Source: Chitinophagaceae bacterium
Lineage (GTDB): Bacteria; Bacteroidota; Bacteroidia; Chitinophagales; Chitinophagaceae
DNA length: 39,375 nucleotides
NCBI GenBank assembly: GCA_004173355.1
Contig: SEAD01000097.1
Span: forward strand, 1 to 39,375
Direction: 5' to 3'
A model generated the notes under the pieces. That model saw only the letters and a program-made list of their open reading frames with translations, searched no databases and was not told where the DNA came from. A program made the position numbers and the translations under genes. Shown here one piece after another: positions 8,100 to 16,901 of this stretch. Positions within the stretch are counted from its first letter, which is position 1. The number at the start of each line of letters is the position of its first letter.

Positions 8100-8978
8100 G
8101 TGAATTAGTGTAAAATTAGTCTTGCGATAGTTACGGATTTAGGGTTTTACAATCAGATTTCCATCGAACTTTTTAGTAATTCTTTAGGATTGGACTGGAC
8201 TTGGATGATTTTTCGAATGTCCCCTTCAAAGGGTCAACAAATTGGATTGGATCGGTTGGTTCTTCAGGATGTTCGGACGGTGGTTCTTCAAGGGGCAAAT
8301 GGACTCTGTGGTTGTTTCATGGATCGTTTGGCTTCATTCGGTCTTCAATGCGATAATGGACTGGACGGACTTCTCAATTTGATACTGGATTTCGGACGGT
8401 TCGGTTTTTCAAAAGATCTCCTGGAGTTTCAGCGATTTCAAAGGATTGGTTTTCGGTTCTTCTTCGGACTCGCTTCACTGTGGTAGCAGCTGGCGTCTGG
8501 TGGATCGGATCTTGATTCTGGTGGCTTTCAAAGGTTTGGTTCGGTCGGTTCTTCAGTCGGTCATCGGATTCTCGTCTTTCAAAGGATTGGTCTTCGGTTT
8601 TCCACGGATGCTTCGATTCTTTCAGTTTTCAAAGGATTGGTTCTTCTTGGTTTTTTCAAAAAACCCGGATTAATTACGGGACTTGTTCAGATCTGGATTT
8701 GGCTTCTTCAATGGATTCGGATGGTGGCTTTCAAAGTCGTTGGATCTCAATTCGTCTGGTTTTTCAAAATCCGGCCCTTTAACAAAACTGGTGGCTTCAT
8801 CTTCAGGGCCCGTAGGATTTTGGATTGTTGTTGGGGTCCGTTTGGTGCTGAATCAATTCGTACCTCGCTTCAACAATACAAATGTATATCGCAGTTCAGG
8901 GGCCGTGCGGGATTTTCGGTAGTTGGTCGTTATCCTTCGGAGTTTGGGGGATCTGCTTCGGTTTTCGGTAAACCGTAC
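8100..8978. repeat. A-poor, repeat-containing non-coding region (about 880 bp)
   Basis: No gene is credible here. The plus strand is rich in G and T and poor in A: a hand count of 8521-8640 gives A18 C23 G32 T47. The 15-mer TTTCAAAGGATTGGT occurs exactly at 8436, 8577 and 8627, with variants at 8526 (TTTCAAAGGTTTGGT) and 8729 (TTTCAAAGTCGTTGG). The distances between copies are 90, 51, 50 and 102 bp, so roughly multiples of 50. Shorter words such as GGTTCTTC and GGATTGG recur throughout. The scarcity of A removes stop codons, so all plus frames look open; the proteins they would give resemble nothing. The region lies between the LytTR stop and a minus-strand terminator at 8061-8089, so it could be a long 3' UTR or an RNA gene. 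Confidence 0.75.
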
Positions 8979-9701
8979 CTACACAATACGCAGGCGCTGC
9001 AACACTTCGGCCTTGTGGGCGCGACTGATAGGAATCAGGCTGCCATTGATAACCAGGTTATTATCCTGGATATCCTTGATCTTGCTGGTGTTCACTATAA
9101 ATGAACGATGCACCTTCAGGAAGTTCGTAGGATCGAGCTTTTCCTGGATACCTTTCATAGTGGCATGGGATACCACCTTCTTGTCACCGGTCACATACCT
9201 TACATAGTCACCGATACATTCCACATACAAAATATCATCGAGCGACAAACGGATCAGCTTGCCATCCGAACGAATAAATATATCATTGCTTTTAGAAGTC
9301 ACTTCCTCCGGCACCTGCTTTACGGGCGCTGCCGGCGTCATACTTTCAGTCACCTTGCCAACCGACCGCATAAACCGGTCATAGGTCACCGGCTTCTTCA
9401 GGTAACCGGCCACTTCGTACTGGAACGCCGTAAAGGCATAGTCGGTCTTGGAAGTGGTAAGGATGATTTTGGGGGAATAGGTCAGCTGGTCCATCAGCTC
9501 AAACCCGCTGAGCTCGGGCATTTCAACATCAAGGAATACAATATCCACCACATTGGACCGGAGATACACCAGCGCCTCGGCGGGATTGCTGAACTTGCCT
9601 GCCACCTCCACCATACCTGACTTTACACAATAATTCTCCAGGATAGCCAGGGACACCTGGTCATCATCTATGAGAATACCTTTTATCAGTGATGGTTTCA
9701 T
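8979..9701 (-). CDS. LytTR-family response regulator
   Basis: A 240-residue two-domain regulator. The receiver domain (about 5-125) has the acidic pocket IDDDQ and phospho-acceptor Asp58 in FLDVEMPELSG, then TTSKTDYAF and the KKP lysine. The LytTR DNA-binding domain (about 140-240) shows IRSDGKLIRLSLDDILYVEC and FLKVHRSFIVN. It should bind direct repeats upstream of target genes when phosphorylated. ATG 9701 is chosen over a TTG at 9719 because MKPSLIKGILIDDD fits the family start. It lies 19 bp downstream of the Hpt gene and probably shares its transcript. A 6-bp stem (8959-8975) follows the stop but has no T run, so transcription may continue leftward. Confidence 0.93.
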   Translation of the reverse strand: MKPSLIKGILIDDDQVSLAILENYCVKSGMVEVAGKFSNPAEALVYLRSNVVDIVFLDVEMPELSGFELMDQLTYSPKIILTTSKTDYAFTAFQYEVAGYLKKPVTYDRFMRSVGKVTESMTPAAPVKQVPEEVTSKSNDIFIRSDGKLIRLSLDDILYVECIGDYVRYVTGDKKVVSHATMKGIQEKLDPTNFLKVHRSFIVNTSKIKDIQDNNLVINGSLIPISRAHKAEVLQRLRIV

Positions 9702-9720
9702 ACGATAGCTTATTATCAAC

Positions 9721-10104
9721 TCAGGAAGCCATGGCCTCCAGCTCCTTTAGTTTTCCCAATTCGTTTTCCACCCACGGCACTTCCACCAGCAAACGGGTGG
9801 TGACGGCAGCATAATGGGCCGACAACTCCGAAGTCTGTTTCACCTCACCGCAACGGACCTCCAGCTCACTGAGTTTTTCGTACAGGGATGTGAGTCCCAC
9901 ATACAGGAAACCCGGCTTGATCTTGTGTACCAGCCGCCTGAATTCCGCTAAATCACCTGATGTATAAAGATTACCCAGTTCGGGCAGTGCCGTAACCGTC
10001 TCCATCACAAAGGCATCAAAAACACCAACTGCGAGACGGGGGTCACCATCGTAAAATTCCTGTAGTTTGGCCAGGTCTAAATGATCTGAAAAGCGGTAAT
10101 TCAT
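9721..10104 (-). CDS. Hpt (histidine phosphotransfer) domain protein
   Basis: A 127-residue all-helical phosphotransfer protein. The phosphorylated residue is His60 in RRLVHKIKPGFLYVGL, which follows the Hpt pattern HKxKP/G. It would carry phosphate between the receiver domain of a hybrid kinase and a response regulator. It lies divergent from the hybrid kinase at 10201 and just upstream of the LytTR regulator, so the three genes form a plausible phosphorelay: kinase His, receiver Asp656, Hpt His60, LytTR Asp58. The pairing rests on gene order and domain content. Confidence 0.9.
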   Translation of the reverse strand: MNYRFSDHLDLAKLQEFYDGDPRLAVGVFDAFVMETVTALPELGNLYTSGDLAEFRRLVHKIKPGFLYVGLTSLYEKLSELEVRCGEVKQTSELSAHYAAVTTRLLVEVPWVENELGKLKELEAMAS

Positions 10105-10200
10105 AAGTAGGATACAGCATCAAACGCTGGAGGGCGTAAAAATATTACACAGGTCCTGAAGATCAAAGCAAAATAAGCGCGTTTATTTTCCGTTATACAG

Positions 10201-12381
10201 TTGTCCAAGTTTAAATCCTTGAAAAATAATCTCCAAAACAGCCCCAGGCCTGCATTTCCCGTGTCAGGCATCATCCGCCGGATGGTCGACCAGTTCGTCT
10301 ACGGTACGCTGAATAGTAGTTATACTTTCGAGGAACGTAAATTTGCGATACGCTACAATCAGTTCTTCCTTTGCGCTATCCTGTTCTTCATGGCAGGTTT
10401 CCTGTTCAAGTTTTTCAACGGACTTTACCTGAGCTCGTTTGTCTGTCTCGGATCATTCGGACTGTCGCTTCTCAACTACTTACTGTTACACCGGAATACC
10501 TATCGCCGCCACCTTGCAAAATACAGCCTGCTGGCATTGGTCAATGTGGCTATCGTGGGACTGAGTTACGTGGAGGGATTACATTCGGGCACCTATATTT
10601 TCCTGTTCCCGTTTATCGTATGCCAGACCTTCATCCTCAACTATGATGAACAGGCGGCCTTCCGCACATCCATTATCATCTCCCTTGTGAGTATCATGAT
10701 GGTATTCACTATCAGCCCGCCGCTCAGCACACTGCAACATCTCGCTTCCGATAATTACCGCAGCATTTTTTACCTCAATTGTGTTCTCGCATTTGTAATC
10801 AGCTGCCTGTTCTCCTATATCGTTATCAAGGAAAACAAAAAGAATGAAATCGGCCTGCTGCAGGAACGACTCTTCCTCGACACCCTCTTCAACACCGCAC
10901 TGGATGCGATTTTTATCGTTGACCAGCGCACGGGACAGATCGTCAACTGCAACACCAAAGCCGTCGACCTTTTTAATTCACCGGGGAAAAACAGCCTGCT
11001 TGGTACCACCATCGACCGCTGGGTGATCTCCCAGTACAATGCCGACCCGCTGCCGGCAGAAGTAGTCGGTTACACCAAAGAGATCTGGGAAGGGGAAGTA
11101 AAATGTATCACCGGACAGGGTCTCAACTTCGTAGGCGCTATCTTCGTATCACCTTTCAGGGATGAAATCCAGCCACTGAAAAAAATCAGCATCTTCGATA
11201 TCACCGACCGGAAAAATGCCGAAGAAGCACTGATCGATGCAAAAGTAAAAGCGGAAGAGGCAGCCCTTTCAAAGGCAAGGTTCGTATCCAACATGAGCCA
11301 CGAACTCCGCACTCCACTCAACGGGATCATAGGCACCACCAATCTCCTGCTGCAGGAAAATATCCTGGCCGAACAGAAAGAACATTTTGACATCCTGAAA
11401 TATTCGTCCGAACACATGCTCGAACTGATCAACGATGTACTGGATGTAAATAAAATCGATGCAGGACGACTGGAAATCGAAAAGAAACCAAATAACCTTA
11501 AGCTATTTATCGACCGCATCGAGACGATCTTCCACAACCAGTTCCACAGCAAGAACATCGCGTTCGTGGTCAAAGTGGATCCGAAACTCGACCGCAAATT
11601 TATCTTTGACCCCACGCGGCTCGGACAGGTACTCCAGAACCTGCTCTCCAATGCACTCAAGTTTACCCACCGCGGCAGCGTAACCCTCGATATCAAATGT
11701 GTATCGGCCAGCAGTGATGCCGCCACTGTTGAATTCAGCGTCACCGACACCGGCATCGGTATCGAATCGAAAAAACTGCCGCATGTATTCGAACGGTTCT
11801 ACCAGGCCGATGTGATGACCACCCGCAAATACGGCGGCAGTGGGCTCGGCCTCTCCATCAGCAAAAAACTGATTGAGCTGTATAAAGGCGAACTCAAAGT
11901 GGAATCAGAGCTCTATAAAGGCAGTCGCTTCCATTTCATGCTCACACTGAACAGCTATGTTGAAAAAAAACCGCTGATACAGGACACCAGCCAGCAACAA
12001 CCGCTCAACAGCACTGCCCGCGTACTCATTGCCGAAGACAACCCGGTGAACATGATGATCGCCCGTCGTTTTCTCCAGAAATGGAACCTCGAAATCTTTG
12101 AGGCTACGGACGGACAAAAAGCCATCGAACTTTTTAATAAAGGACAATACGATATCCTGCTGATCGATCTTGAAATGCCGGAGAAAGACGGGTACATGGT
12201 ATTGAATGAGGTCCGCGAAAGCCATCCACACCTGCCCGTTATCGCGTTCACCGCAGCTTCCTTTGAAAATATGGGGCCACTGCTCAAGGAAAAAGGTTTT
12301 ACCGACTTTGTGCAGAAACCATTCAAGCCGGAGGAACTGCATGCCAAAATCCTGAAGTTCGTCCGCAACCCCGCCGCCTGA
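10201..12381 (+). CDS. Hybrid sensor histidine kinase with C-terminal receiver
   Basis: A 726-residue inner-membrane sensor. Six hydrophobic segments lie at about 54-70, 75-95, 106-122, 130-146, 155-173 and 188-209. A PAS domain follows (about 222-335), then a HisKA dimerisation helix with His367 in SNMSHELRTPLNG, an ATPase domain (LLSNALKFTHRG, DTGIGI, GGSGLGLSI) and a receiver with Asp656 in LLIDLEMPEKDG. The receiver should pass phosphate to an Hpt protein such as the one at 9721. The start is uncertain: TTG 10201 keeps the whole N-terminus, while the first in-frame ATG (10282) would also keep all membrane segments. The signal it senses is not evident. Confidence 0.93.
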   Translation: MSKFKSLKNNLQNSPRPAFPVSGIIRRMVDQFVYGTLNSSYTFEERKFAIRYNQFFLCAILFFMAGFLFKFFNGLYLSSFVCLGSFGLSLLNYLLLHRNTYRRHLAKYSLLALVNVAIVGLSYVEGLHSGTYIFLFPFIVCQTFILNYDEQAAFRTSIIISLVSIMMVFTISPPLSTLQHLASDNYRSIFYLNCVLAFVISCLFSYIVIKENKKNEIGLLQERLFLDTLFNTALDAIFIVDQRTGQIVNCNTKAVDLFNSPGKNSLLGTTIDRWVISQYNADPLPAEVVGYTKEIWEGEVKCITGQGLNFVGAIFVSPFRDEIQPLKKISIFDITDRKNAEEALIDAKVKAEEAALSKARFVSNMSHELRTPLNGIIGTTNLLLQENILAEQKEHFDILKYSSEHMLELINDVLDVNKIDAGRLEIEKKPNNLKLFIDRIETIFHNQFHSKNIAFVVKVDPKLDRKFIFDPTRLGQVLQNLLSNALKFTHRGSVTLDIKCVSASSDAATVEFSVTDTGIGIESKKLPHVFERFYQADVMTTRKYGGSGLGLSISKKLIELYKGELKVESELYKGSRFHFMLTLNSYVEKKPLIQDTSQQQPLNSTARVLIAEDNPVNMMIARRFLQKWNLEIFEATDGQKAIELFNKGQYDILLIDLEMPEKDGYMVLNEVRESHPHLPVIAFTAASFENMGPLLKEKGFTDFVQKPFKPEELHAKILKFVRNPAA

Positions 12382-12511
12382 TTCCCCTCACATCCCTCGG
12401 GAAATGAACCCCAGACCCTGCATTTCACCCTCGTGATCCCGCCGCTTACCGGTTTATCCTTCCAATCAGCCATTTCGTGTAATTAATTGCGGCATAAGCG
12501 GGCTGAACGGC

Positions 12512-12519
12512 TATTTTTG
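12512..12519 (+). promoter_or_regulatory. -7 promoter element of the ABC exporter operon
   Basis: TATTTTTG matches TAnnTTTG and lies 21 bp before ATG 12541. It rules out the more distal start-like codon at 12487. Confidence 0.65.
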
Positions 12520-12540
12520 CCTTTCAATACAGAACTAACT

Positions 12541-13476
12541 ATGGCATTACTCCAGTTGAACCACCTGAAAAAAAACTTCGCCACGCAGAAGGCCGTTGAT
12601 GACATCAGCCTCAACATCGAACGCGGCTCCATTTTCGGGCTGCTTGGCCCGAATGGTGCAGGGAAAACAACCCTTATCCGGATGATCACCGGGATCTTCT
12701 ACCCGGATGAAGGCGAGATCCTGTTCGACGGTAAAAAATTTGACCCCCTCAATGATATCGAACATATCGGATACATGCCGGAAGAACGTGGGCTGTACAA
12801 AAAAATGAAGATCGGTGAGCAGGCCCTCTACCTCGCCCAGTTAAAAGGACTCAGTAAAACCGACGCCACCCTCAAACTCAAAACATGGTTCAAAAAGTTT
12901 GACATGGAAAGCTGGTGGGATAAAAAAGTGGAAGACCTTTCCAAAGGGATGCAGCAGAAACTGCAGTTTGTGACCACCGTGTTGCATGACCCCAAACTGA
13001 TCATCCTCGATGAACCATTCAGCGGTCTCGACCCGGTAAACGCCAACCTCATCAAGGATGAGATCTATAACCTTGCAAAAAACGGGGCTACGATCATCTT
13101 CAGTACACACCGGATGGAACAGGTAGAAGAGATCTGTGACCATATCGTACTGGTGAATAAAGGCCGTAAAATCCTCGACGGTACGGTAAAACAGATCAAA
13201 AACGATTTCAAGGAAAATCTTTTCCGCATTTCATTCACCAATGAAATCCTGCCGGAACACCTTGGCATCTTCCTGTTTGAACTGGTAAAGAAAACCGGTA
13301 ACGAGGTCATTGTAAAAATCAACCCCGGACATACCAACAATGAAGTAATCCAGTACTTCCTGAACAAGGAACGGGAAATCGAATCATTCAATGAAATCCT
13401 CCCATCCCTTAACGAAATATTTATCCGCCAGGTGGACGGTACTCCCACCGCGCGCCAGTTCCAGGAAACAAACTGA
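12541..13476 (+). CDS. ABC transporter ATP-binding protein (ABC-2/Nat type)
   Basis: A 311-residue nucleotide-binding subunit: Walker A GPNGAGKTT (36-44), signature LSKGMQQKLQ, Walker B LIILDEPFSGLD and the H-loop IIFSTHR. A C-terminal extension of about 90 residues is typical of the DrrA/NatA-like group. It energises the membrane protein encoded next (26 bp downstream). The substrate could be a lipid, drug or ion and cannot be told from sequence. The start is ATG 12541, placed 21 bp after a TAnnTTTG promoter element. Confidence 0.94.
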   Translation: MALLQLNHLKKNFATQKAVDDISLNIERGSIFGLLGPNGAGKTTLIRMITGIFYPDEGEILFDGKKFDPLNDIEHIGYMPEERGLYKKMKIGEQALYLAQLKGLSKTDATLKLKTWFKKFDMESWWDKKVEDLSKGMQQKLQFVTTVLHDPKLIILDEPFSGLDPVNANLIKDEIYNLAKNGATIIFSTHRMEQVEEICDHIVLVNKGRKILDGTVKQIKNDFKENLFRISFTNEILPEHLGIFLFELVKKTGNEVIVKINPGHTNNEVIQYFLNKEREIESFNEILPSLNEIFIRQVDGTPTARQFQETN

Positions 13477-13502
13477 TCGTCCATCGCCAAAACAACCAAC
13501 TC

Positions 13503-14780
13503 ATGAATAAGATACTTCTCATTATACGCAGGGAATACCTGACCAGGGTCAGGAAAAAAACCTTCCTGATCAGTACCCTGCTTTTCCCGGTGCTTTATTT
13601 CGGACTCATCGTCGGTACCGGGTACATCACCGCCAAAAGCGGAAAGAGCCTGAAGATCGCCATGATCGATTCAAGCGGCTACTTCGACAAAGGAAAAGTG
13701 GAAAGGGAAAACCAGGCCGACAGCTCGGCCACTATCGTACCGGTCAGCATTGCAGCCGATTCGCTGAAAGCAAATTTTGAATCACTGGGTTATGATGGTT
13801 ATGTAATCATACCCGCAAATACCAACTGGGAAGACGGGCTCGACAACCTGTCGCTGAAAACCAGCCGCACACTGAGTGTGGAAAGCGCAAGGCCGCTGGA
13901 GCGCAAACTGAATAATATCTGGAACTCTGTCAAAAACGAGAAACTGGGTATCGACGAGATCAAGAAAAAAACGATGGAAAACAGCCGGGTGGAAGTGGTT
14001 CCGGAAAATGTGAATGACGAAACCGCCAACTCCACCATCGCATCTATCCTCGGAGTGGTAGCCGCGGTGCTGACCTATATCATCCTGATGATTTACGGCT
14101 CACAGGTAATGATGGGAGTGATGGAAGAAAAAACCAGCCGCATTGCAGAAGTGATCGTATCGTCGGTAAAACCATTCCAGCTCATGCTTGGCAAGATCCT
14201 CGGGATCGGCCTCGTGGCACTCACACAGGTGGGTCTCTGGCTGGTGACAGTTTTGATCATTTACAATGTAACCAAGGGCACCACCAGTGCCGGCGGTATG
14301 CAGGGTATGATCGGTGGCATGCAGGAAGTGTTTACCAGCGTCAACATTCCGTTCATGATCTTCTTCTTCCTGTTTTACCTGCTCGGCGGCTTCTTCTTTT
14401 ACGCATCACTGTTCGCCGCTGTGGGTAGTGCGGTCAACGAAGACATGCGCGAAGCACAGTCACTCAGCTTCCCGCTGATGATGCCGATTATCTTCTCCAT
14501 CATCACCATGCAGGCCGTGATCAAGGATCCTACCGGACCACTCGCGGTCTGGGGAAGTATCATCCCGTTCACCTCGCCGATTTACATGATGGCACGGATT
14601 CCCTTTGGTGTACCCGGCACGGTACAGTGGTGGGAACTTGCAGTGTCAATGCTCAGCCTGATCGGGGGATTCATCTTCACCACCTGGTTCGCCGGCAAGA
14701 TCTACCGCACCGGGATCCTGATGTACGGGAAAAAACCAAGCTGGAAAGAACTTATTAAATGGGGTTTCCGGAAAAATTGA
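13503..14780 (+). CDS. ABC-2 family permease (NatB-like)
   Basis: A 425-residue membrane partner of the preceding ATPase. One membrane segment near the N-terminus (FLISTLLFPVLYFGLIVGTG) is followed by a large extracytoplasmic domain of about 150 residues, then five or six membrane segments. The coupling region EEKTSRIAEVIVSSVKP is typical of ABC-2 NatB-like permeases. The two genes form a simple operon ending at the hairpin at 14802. The transported substrate is not known. Confidence 0.92.
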   Translation: MNKILLIIRREYLTRVRKKTFLISTLLFPVLYFGLIVGTGYITAKSGKSLKIAMIDSSGYFDKGKVERENQADSSATIVPVSIAADSLKANFESLGYDGYVIIPANTNWEDGLDNLSLKTSRTLSVESARPLERKLNNIWNSVKNEKLGIDEIKKKTMENSRVEVVPENVNDETANSTIASILGVVAAVLTYIILMIYGSQVMMGVMEEKTSRIAEVIVSSVKPFQLMLGKILGIGLVALTQVGLWLVTVLIIYNVTKGTTSAGGMQGMIGGMQEVFTSVNIPFMIFFFLFYLLGGFFFYASLFAAVGSAVNEDMREAQSLSFPLMMPIIFSIITMQAVIKDPTGPLAVWGSIIPFTSPIYMMARIPFGVPGTVQWWELAVSMLSLIGGFIFTTWFAGKIYRTGILMYGKKPSWKELIKWGFRKN

Positions 14781-14801
14781 TCCCTTAATGACAATACTGA
14801 A

Positions 14802-14826
14802 ACCCGCCCTGGTGGCGGGTTTTTTT
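14802..14826 (+). terminator. Rho-independent terminator of the ABC exporter operon
   Basis: Stem ACCCGCC/GGCGGGT with a 5-base loop, followed by seven T, 21 bp after the permease stop. Confidence 0.9.
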
Positions 14827-14945
14827 GTGCTATCAACACGCCATGCCATGCTGCTAGCGTTCACACCGCATCGAGCCACACTGGTATTCCTCCCGGCAGT
14901 CGGCCATTTGTTAAAGTTTTCAAAGTTTCCCCACGACTGTAACTT

Positions 14946-14989
14946 AATACGAAACCAATCGTATATTTGAATACGAAACATTTCGCATT
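14946..14989 (+). promoter_or_regulatory. Promoter flanked by two palindromic operators
   Basis: A -7 element TATATTTG (14962-14969) sits between two related palindromes. The left one is ATACGA-6-TCGTAT (14947-14964). The right one is AATACGAAA-CA-TTTCGCATT (14970-14989, one mismatched pair). The decamer AATACGAAAC is exactly repeated 24 bp apart (14946, 14970). A dimeric repressor bound here would cover the promoter. Because the downstream protein resembles a BlaR1/M56 C-terminus, a BlaI/MecI-type repressor is the natural guess; none is encoded in this window. Confidence 0.75.
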
Positions 14990-15008
14990 TACTCCTAAAA
15001 TAGCTTAC

Positions 15009-15881
15009 ATGAAACCAAAATCAATCAAAATCGGCCGTGCTGTTTCAGTCTTCGCCATCATTGCCAGCACCGTTATCCTCCTGTCCTGGCAGAAACAAAC
15101 GGAAGAAACGGCACCTCCCGGACACAGCCGCCCGTCAACCCTGAACCTTAAACATTTCATGGCAGGATTTGCCTGTGACACCACCCCGAATAAATACAAA
15201 CAGCCAAAGGATATTGACGAAGCGATCGAGCAACTGGAAAAACTCGATATTGAAAAAGAAATGAAACAGGCAATGGAGTCGGTTAAAATTGCCATGGACC
15301 AGCTGGACGACAAGAAAATAAAACTCGAGATCGAAAAGGCAATGAAGTCGGTAGACATGGACAAGGTAAAAAAGGATGTGGAACTGTCGCTCGACGAGGC
15401 AGACATGGCCGGACTGAAAGACCTGGTAAAGGAATCACTGGCAAAGGTTGACTGGGACCAGATCCAGAGGAACCTCAATAAAATCAACTGGAAAGAAATG
15501 CAGGATGGCATGCGCACTGCGCAACTGGAACTGAAAAAACAGGGTCCGGTGATCAAACTGGAAATGGAGAAAGCAAAAATCGAAATCGAAAAAGCTACAA
15601 AAGAGCTGAAAGAATATAAGGTCTTTATCGATGATCTCGACAAAGATGGCCTGATCAACAAGGAAAAAGGATATACCCTTGAACTGAAAGACGGCGAACT
15701 GAAAATCGATGGCAAAAAAGCCAGCGATGCAACGCACAAAAAATACCGCTCATTCCTCGAAGAACACAAACAGTTCCATATTGAATCACGTGATGGTAAA
15801 TTCAATATGAACGACAACAACTGGAATGACGAAGACCAGGATAACGATAACGAAAACGATTCTGAGGATGTAGTATCCTGA
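15009..15881 (+). CDS. Membrane-anchored charged coil protein resembling the C-terminal domain of M56/BlaR1 proteins
   Basis: A 290-residue protein with one N-terminal hydrophobic segment (VSVFAIIASTVILLSW, no lipobox), so it is anchored and exported. A long Lys/Glu/Asp-rich helical stretch follows with a loose repeat around Asp-Lys-Val-Lys and Val-Asp-Trp-Asp. It then has DDLDKDGLINKEKGYTLEL and a segment KYRSFLEEHKQFHIE, and ends in an Asn/Asp-rich tail. From memory, this helical block plus the LDKDGLI...KYRSFLE segment matches the extracytoplasmic tail of Bacteroidota BlaR1-like M56 peptidases. Here it stands alone with no peptidase. ATG 15009 is chosen over TTG 14967 because the promoter element overlaps the latter. 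The serine-rich open frame on the opposite strand is a shadow. Confidence 0.8.
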   Translation: MKPKSIKIGRAVSVFAIIASTVILLSWQKQTEETAPPGHSRPSTLNLKHFMAGFACDTTPNKYKQPKDIDEAIEQLEKLDIEKEMKQAMESVKIAMDQLDDKKIKLEIEKAMKSVDMDKVKKDVELSLDEADMAGLKDLVKESLAKVDWDQIQRNLNKINWKEMQDGMRTAQLELKKQGPVIKLEMEKAKIEIEKATKELKEYKVFIDDLDKDGLINKEKGYTLELKDGELKIDGKKASDATHKKYRSFLEEHKQFHIESRDGKFNMNDNNWNDEDQDNDNENDSEDVVS

Positions 15882-15888
15882 ATCCCCA

Positions 15889-15925
15889 ACCCTCCGGGCT
15901 GCAGCCCGGGGGGTTTCTTTTTTAT
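15889..15925 (+). terminator. Terminator between convergent genes
   Basis: GC-rich hairpin with arms CCGGGCT/AGCCCGG (15894-15909), extended by flanking AACCC/GGGTT, then a T-rich run (15915-15923). It ends the gene at 15009 and abuts the stop of the convergent S51 peptidase gene. Confidence 0.85.
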
Positions 15926-16752
15926 GGGAGGGTAAAGCTATCCCCCGCGGTAAACACCGATAACCGGATGTCCCGGTATTTGATCAGTCCGGCTTCCGTC
16001 ACATCCGCCCCGACCGGATCCGCAAACATGATCACCTGTCCCACCCCTTCCACTTTTACATTTTTTCCCGATACCACAATGGCCGTGGCCTCATCGATAC
16101 CGATACAGGCCAGCTTCGGATAAGCCTGCAACGCAGAAAGCATCCGGTTGTACCTGCTCCGTTTGATAAAGTGCTGGTCGATCACTGCATTGGTAAGTAA
16201 GGCCAGACCGGGTTTGAATTCGATATTCTCCGCCCTCAGGCTGGAGATCGTCTCCCGCACTACCGAATCCCCGCGTAATTGCCGTCCGGTCACCATATGC
16301 TCACTCATTACCGCCGCACCCGCACTGGTACCGGCGATCATCGCACCATTTGCGTAAGCTTTGTGGATCGACGCATATACCGGTGTATTCAGCACCAGCT
16401 TCATAAACCGGCTCTGGTCACCCCCGGTGATAAAAACCAGTTTCGATTTCTCCAGCGAGTCAAGCCGGGAACGGCTGCCCACATTCCCGCTGTTAAACGC
16501 CAGGTTCACGATCGTATATTTCCCGATCACATCAATTGATTTCTTAAAATAAAAAAACGAGGTATCCGGTTCCCCGCTCGACATGGGCAACACCGCGATA
16601 TAATCGGTTGGTCCAAGACCCGCCTCCCGGATCATCGTCGCCATCAGCGCCGGGGCACGATCTCCCCCACCAATAATAAAGAGTTTGCCCTGGGAAAAAA
16701 CGCTGGAAAAAGACAGGAACAGGACTATACCGGCCAGCAGTGGTTTTCTCAT
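15922..16752 (-). CDS. Secreted cyanophycinase-like peptidase (family S51)
   Basis: A 276-residue protein with a clear signal peptide (hydrophobic LLAGIVLFLSFSSVFS before QGK). The mature part has the class-I amidotransferase-like fold of S51 peptidases: GKLFIIGGGDR at the start, FITGGDQ, and the nucleophile elbow GTSAGAAVMSE with the catalytic Ser. S51 members cleave cyanophycin or alpha-aspartyl peptides. Because it is exported, nutrient use or a peptide-processing role is more likely than storage-polymer turnover. ATG 16752 is chosen because the upstream in-frame codons would bury the signal peptide. It is divergent from the CvpA-CAP gene. Confidence 0.88.
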   Translation of the reverse strand: MRKPLLAGIVLFLSFSSVFSQGKLFIIGGGDRAPALMATMIREAGLGPTDYIAVLPMSSGEPDTSFFYFKKSIDVIGKYTIVNLAFNSGNVGSRSRLDSLEKSKLVFITGGDQSRFMKLVLNTPVYASIHKAYANGAMIAGTSAGAAVMSEHMVTGRQLRGDSVVRETISSLRAENIEFKPGLALLTNAVIDQHFIKRSRYNRMLSALQAYPKLACIGIDEATAIVVSGKNVKVEGVGQVIMFADPVGADVTEAGLIKYRDIRLSVFTAGDSFTLP

Positions 16753-16901
16753 AAACTGATTTGAATAAAAATAGCTGATATTGACTGAAGAACAGTTTAA
16801 AAACTGCATTTCATTAACAACCCCGTCGCACAAATTCCGGTCATAGAACTGTTATACACGTGCGAAGGCATGTTATTTGACATAACCCCAAATAAAAACC
16901 G

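Noticed and set aside
8190-9207. Several overlapping open frames on the plus strand (98, 75, 155, 79 and 94 residues)
   Set aside because: All three plus frames are open at once because the strand is poor in A and so in stop codons. The products are Phe/Gly/Ser-rich without domain features, and the right part overlaps the LytTR gene antisense.
15005-15889. 294-residue serine/phenylalanine-rich frame antisense to the charged coil protein
   Set aside because: It is the mirror of a Lys/Glu/Asp-rich gene. The plus strand has the promoter, operators, membrane anchor and terminator.
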